Source: Pezizomycotina sp. ARF18
Lineage: Eukaryota > Ascomycota
Assembly (NCBI GenBank): GCA_002224055.1
Contig: AZLU01000154.1
Span: 49,532 to 73,596, forward strand
Direction of reading: 5' to 3'
Length of the DNA stretch: 24,065 bases
Shown: positions 20,702-24,065 of the stretch, one piece after another
Numbering within the stretch: position 1 is the first letter of the stretch
Layout of the letters: each line of letters opens with the position of its first letter
Made by a program: the position numbers and the translations under genes
The notes under the pieces: generated by a model
Seen by the model: the letters and a program-made list of their open reading frames with translations, nothing else
What the model was told of the DNA's origin: nothing
The model's database searches: none

Positions 20702-21507
20702 CAGGGTGGTTGGGGTTTTTTCTGCTTTGACTTCCGATCCACTCAAAACCTTTTAAAAAAAAAAAAAAAGCCTTCGTCTTTTCTTTTTTTTTTTCCTTCA
20801 AGAAATCACGAGTAGACGCAGTGGAAAAAAGGGTCAAAATTAAGCGTAAATTGAATTCAGAAGAGCTAGAGGCTAAAATAGATTGACCGTGTCCTTTTTC
20901 GTAGCTAAACCATGTACGGCACAAATCTTTGCTGCTGAATAAATAGCCCAAATATCAAGTTGTATAGGACACCTTCCTGTCTACTTCTCCTTGTATAAGT
21001 ATATTTCGGTTGTTTTTTGATCTTTTCCTTGAAGCTATTAGAAATATATATCTTCGAATATTATTATCAAGATATTAAAGAAAGAAAAAGAATAAAATTA
21101 GGTAAAAAAGCGTTCGTCTTTCTTCTGTTCCTTTTTTGAATTCTTGATACATTATTTTGTATTCTCATTCAAATATTTGATTTTGCTTTCTTCCTTTGAC
21201 ATTTGAATAAGTATCCATTGAATTGCCGCCATGACCTTATAGGACGAACTACCGTCTTTTTTGCCAGTTCATTGAATTATCAAATTTCTACGTCTTGCTA
21301 CCCTTAAATATATCTGCTGTTCCTATCGAACTTTACCAAGTCATTTTCTCGTACAAGTAATTTTTTTCTCATAAGTTATACTATTCATTAATCATCAGAT
21401 CTCGCTGTTGGTGCTACGGTTGCAGATTCTAGGTCCCTCTATATTATACTAACCACTTATTGTTCTCCAAGCTAAACAGGCATACCGTATTTCCTATTTC
21501 CTACAGA
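20418..21507. promoter_or_regulatory. Divergent promoter region shared by tom22 and the PDI gene
   Basis: About 1.1 kb between two start codons on opposite strands, so both promoters must lie here. It contains T32 (20668-20699) and A15 (20755-20769) on the tom22 side, with further T and A runs, and pyrimidine-rich sequence before the PDI ATG. No ORF is supported; the open frames through the T32 run are poly-lysine artefacts. No binding-site motif is clear enough to call. Confidence 0.45.
20668..20699. repeat. T32 homopolymer
   Basis: The longest homopolymer in the window. It lies about 250 nt upstream of the tom22 start. A15 begins 55 nt further on (20755-20769), so a weak T/A hairpin is possible but needs no special explanation. 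Confidence 0.95.
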
Positions 21508-23110
21508 ATGAAGCTGTACACCCAGCTCTTTCGTTACTGCTATCGACAGTAGCCACAGCTAGTAATGTCGTCGAGTTGACGAGTAAAAACTTTGAGGACA
21601 TTATCGTCAAAAGTGGCAAACCTTCGCTTGTGGAGTTCTATGCGGTAAGTTAAGGGAAATGATGGATATTTTATATATGATTCTCTCATATAACTCTTTT
21701 TGCTTCTCTTTGCTGTTCCTTTGCAATTTTTTTCTCTCTCGAATCATCTAACTTTATTGTTGTCTCATTCATTCTAGCCATGGTGCGGTCGTAAGTAAGG
21801 ATATTCGATGTCTATCGGCTCTCAACCGTATTCTTGACTAACAGCTCCAAACTGTTGCTTTACTAAAATAGACTGCAAGAAGTTGGCACCAACATACGAG
21901 CAGCTTGCAGATTCGTTCACCTTTGCGAAGAATAAGGTTACCATCGCAAATCTGGACGGTGACAGTACGTAGAAATCATAGCGTTTCATTTCCATCTAGT
22001 TTCAGTTTACCTGTTTTTATGTTCAAGAAAACAAAAAAGAAAAAACCCCTTCGAGCAACCTGTCTAATGCACTTTCTCTTCGGTCCCAGAGTATAAGGAA
22101 CTGTCGGGCAAGTACGGAGTAAACGGTTTTCCAACCTTGAAGTGGTTCGACGGCAAGGGCGGCGACCCTATAGACTATGCGAGCGGTCGTCTCGATAGCT
22201 TGTCCGCTTTCGTTACGGAAAAGACCAACCTGAGGCCGAAGGCTAAGAAGGAGGTACCTAGCAAGGTCGTGAAGCTTACCGACGACAACTTCGAGAAGAT
22301 TGCCGTCGACGAGACAAGAAGGAGTGCTTGTCAAGTTCTACGCACCATGGTGTGGACGTACGTACCGCGCTAACCACTCCGTCAAAGCACAGCACCAGAA
22401 CTAAAAGTTGTACGCAGACTGCAAGAGCATGGCACCGACGTACGAACAGGTCGCCAAGGACTACGCCCTCGACAGTAACGTAGTTATCGCTGAGATAGAC
22501 TGCGATGCGCCCAACGGGAAGCAAACCAGCGCGAAGTACGGCATCCAGGGATTCCCTACTCTCAAGTTCTTCCCGCGGGGCTCCAAGGATCCTGTCGATT
22601 ACACTGGCGGACGCACTGAGGAGGCCCTCCTTCAATATGTCAATGAGAAAGCTGGTACGCACCGTTCCCCGGAGGAGGGCTCAACGACAATGCGGTACTA
22701 TCGAGAAACTCGACCAGATTATCTTCGGCAAGATTCCCAAGAGCCTGGCCGTTACGGTGGAGCTCAAGACTGCCGCTGCTGAACTCAAGGATAAATACGC
22801 GGAGTATTACCTCAGTTGCGGACAAGCTGGGGGCCAAGGCCACCTATGCCGAAGACGAAATCGCTAGACTTGGAAAGATGCTAGAAAGGGAAACCTTGCT
22901 CCCGAGAAGTATGCCATCTTCTTCTTACCTACTTTAAAGACTATTGTTTCTTCGACCTTGAGTTCCTTTGACATTTGCTGACCCGAATCCATTATATAGG
23001 CTCGATGACTTTAAGATCAAGTCCAACATTTTGAAGAAGTTCCTCCCCAGCGAAACCGAAGAGCCATCTCCGGCTCCGGTCAAAGAGACCTTCCAAAGGA
23101 CGAGCTTTAA
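21508..23110 (+). CDS. ER protein disulfide isomerase, two thioredoxin domains + ERp29-type C-domain, KDEL; frame broken
   Basis: Oxidoreductase that forms and rearranges disulfides in the ER lumen (fungal ERp38/P5-like class). Exons are 21508-21644, 21778-21790 (13 nt), 21872-21964, 22090-22357, 22418-22908 and 23000-23110; corrected about 375 aa. It has a signal peptide (MKLYT...ALSLLLSTVATAS), domain a (NVVELTSKNFEDIIVKSGKP, LVEFYA/PWCGHC/KKLAPTYEQ, GVNGFPTLKWF), domain a' (VVKLTDDNFEKIAV, KFYAPWCGHC/KSMAPTYE, GIQGFPTLKFF), then the helical C-terminal domain (GTIEKLDQIIFGKI, AAAELKDKYAEYYL, LGKMLERETLLPEK). Both active sites are CGHC with the His codon split by an intron. The gene ends in KDEL-TAA. 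Inferred lost bases: a C near 21525, two bases near 22313-22320, several near 22665-22685, single bases near 22816 and 22902, and a G near 23088 that puts KDEL in frame. Confidence 0.95.
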
Positions 23111-23634
23111 ATACTTGCTCTATGGATTTTGAATTGTCGATGAAAAAAAAAAATGTAGTTCGGGAATACTTCTTCCCATGAAAGAAATATATACACGTCA
23201 GAATGCAATTCTTGGTTTGGTATAAAGAAACTAAGGGCAGATCGTGAAAGTGAAGCTACGATTTAAAACAAAAATTAGTTGTACGATCAATCAGGTAGTT
23301 ACCTGATGGTCGGTTTAAGCAAGCGAAGCGAAAAGGCAACTGTTCCCTATAAAAAGTTCTTTCCCTGTCTTTGTCAGAGCAAATTGGCTACGGAAATTAT
23401 CACGCGAAGTGCGAACTCGCCCGCTTTAAACTTTTTGCTCCGTAATAGACAACTAAAATAACTATTTTTAACCCTGAAAGAGGACAAAGACATACCATAC
23501 AACGATACTGGCTTGCGATTGCAGGAAAAAAAAAAAAAAATACGGTATAAATTGTCGCTAAAAAAAGAAAAGACTAAAAAAGCAAGAGTAACGAAAACCG
23601 ACGTGCACTTGTGAACCGCCATACTCGAAGCTTA
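23111..23634. other. Convergent intergenic region after the PDI gene
   Basis: About 520 bp with the 3' UTRs of the PDI gene (+) and the terminal gene (-). Short A-runs near 23143-23152 and 23525-23539. Open frames at 23279-23461 (+) and 23374-23622 (-) have no motif or splice support. Nothing else is seen. Confidence 0.4.
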
Positions 23635-23956
23635 CTACGCAGCTGCGGCCTCAGCCGTCGATGTATCTGCAGCTGGCGTCGCCGTGGGAGGCGGAGGAGA
23701 TTGAGCGGGAGGCGGACCGGGTGATTGAGTTGTCGCATTGCTGCTGCTTTCCTGCGGCCCATCCACCTTCACCGCCGGCCCGGCAACCGTCGCCGCAGTA
23801 GTGCTGCCTGTCGTGCTTGTAGGACTCGTGACGCTCGCGCCGCTTTTTGCCGTCGTCGTCGCCGGTGTGCTCAGGGTTTCCTCCAAGGCGTCCAGGCGGC
23901 GGGAAAGTGAATCAACTGATTGTCGCACCCATGGAAGTTTAACCTTCTTTGTTTTT

Positions 23957-23995
<39 letters not shown>

Positions 23996-24065
23996 ATTAT
24001 AACTTAAATGGAAAGGAGGTGAAAACGGTGATTTGGAAGGACGCACGCTTTTCTAAACCTCGCTG
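23635..24065 (-). CDS. 3' end of an unidentified gene, partial (window edge)
   Basis: The last coding exon reads on the minus strand from 23946 to the TAG at 23637-23635. The AAAG acceptor at 23948-23947 directly precedes AAG, giving KVKLPWVRQSVDSLSRRLDA, a predicted coiled-coil heptad-like helix (LSRRLDALEETL). A low-complexity tail follows, rich in Thr, Ala, Ser and Pro (PPPAQSPPPPT, ending AEAAAA), typical of a flexible C-terminus. Upstream of the acceptor lies the CA repeat, then sequence to the window end that I cannot assign, presumably intron and the rest of the gene. I do not recognise the family; a peroxisomal or membrane-docking protein with a C-terminal coiled coil is one guess without support. 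Confidence 0.55.
23958..23992. repeat. (GT)n microsatellite in a 3' intron
   Basis: Thirty-five nt of perfect GT repeat (CA on the coding strand of the terminal minus-strand gene). It lies 9 nt upstream of the inferred 3' splice site, where it would replace the usual pyrimidine tract. Confidence 0.95.

Noticed and set aside
5764-23110. Block-wide pseudogenisation or repeat-induced point mutation as the cause of the broken frames
   Set aside because: The defects are base losses in runs, not C-to-T substitutions; catalytic residues remain; essential genes are included; no duplicate sequence is present in the window.
1-24065. Programmed ribosomal frameshifting as an explanation for the frame changes
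   Set aside because: The shifts occur at many unrelated places, several per gene, in universally conserved proteins not known to be frameshifted, with no common slippery site or downstream structure.

Overview
The window looks like a stretch of nuclear chromosome from a filamentous ascomycete fungus (probably Pezizomycotina; the genus cannot be told from the sequence). The evidence is short spliceosomal introns (46-302 nt, mostly GTAAGT/GTACGT/GTATGC donors with CTAAC-like branch sites), fungal-specific families (a HAM1-like protein and a DUF4211 protein), and AT-rich intergenic DNA full of long poly(A)/poly(T) runs and microsatellites. I see no transposon, rRNA, tRNA, CRISPR array or prokaryotic feature.

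Layout, left to right: a small unidentified spliced gene (+, 908-1448); a CofD-like/UPF0052 protein with six introns and two very small exons (+, 1861-4099); a small unidentified spliced gene (-, 4367-4804); ribosomal protein uS14/Rps29 (+, 5764-6107); a J-domain plus RRM splicing protein, Cwf23/DNAJC17 type (+, 7233-8681); converging on it, the mitochondrial Fe-S assembly protein Iba57 (-, 8878-10193); a large HAM1-like protein (-, 11040-14077); 2.4 kb of repeat-rich intergenic DNA; a DUF4211 nuclear protein with an AT-hook (+, 16466-18748); Tom22, the mitochondrial import receptor subunit (-, 19884-20417); divergent from it, an ER protein disulfide isomerase with two CGHC sites and a KDEL tail (+, 21508-23110); and the 3' end of an unidentified gene (-, 23635 to the window edge).

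The most important property of the window is that all eight recognised protein genes are broken into two or three reading frames, although their conserved motifs are intact. Where the missing bases can be inferred from protein family consensus, nearly all are losses inside short homopolymers (GG to G, CCCC to CCC, TT to T) or CG dinucleotide repeats. Several essential, unrelated genes share this defect, so I read it as uncorrected sequencing or assembly error rather than gene death. A naive gene caller would miss most of these genes, and the two longest open frames (258 and 231 codons) are antisense shadows. All CDS coordinates below are genomic spans including introns.

The genes are a normal housekeeping mix, not an operon or a pathway cluster. 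I found no convincing new multi-gene system. The points most worth following are the 11-21 nt exons in the CofD-like and PDI genes, an intron at the same codon and phase in both thioredoxin domains of the PDI, the fungal CofD-like orphan enzyme itself, and two small unidentified spliced genes whose frames are intact.
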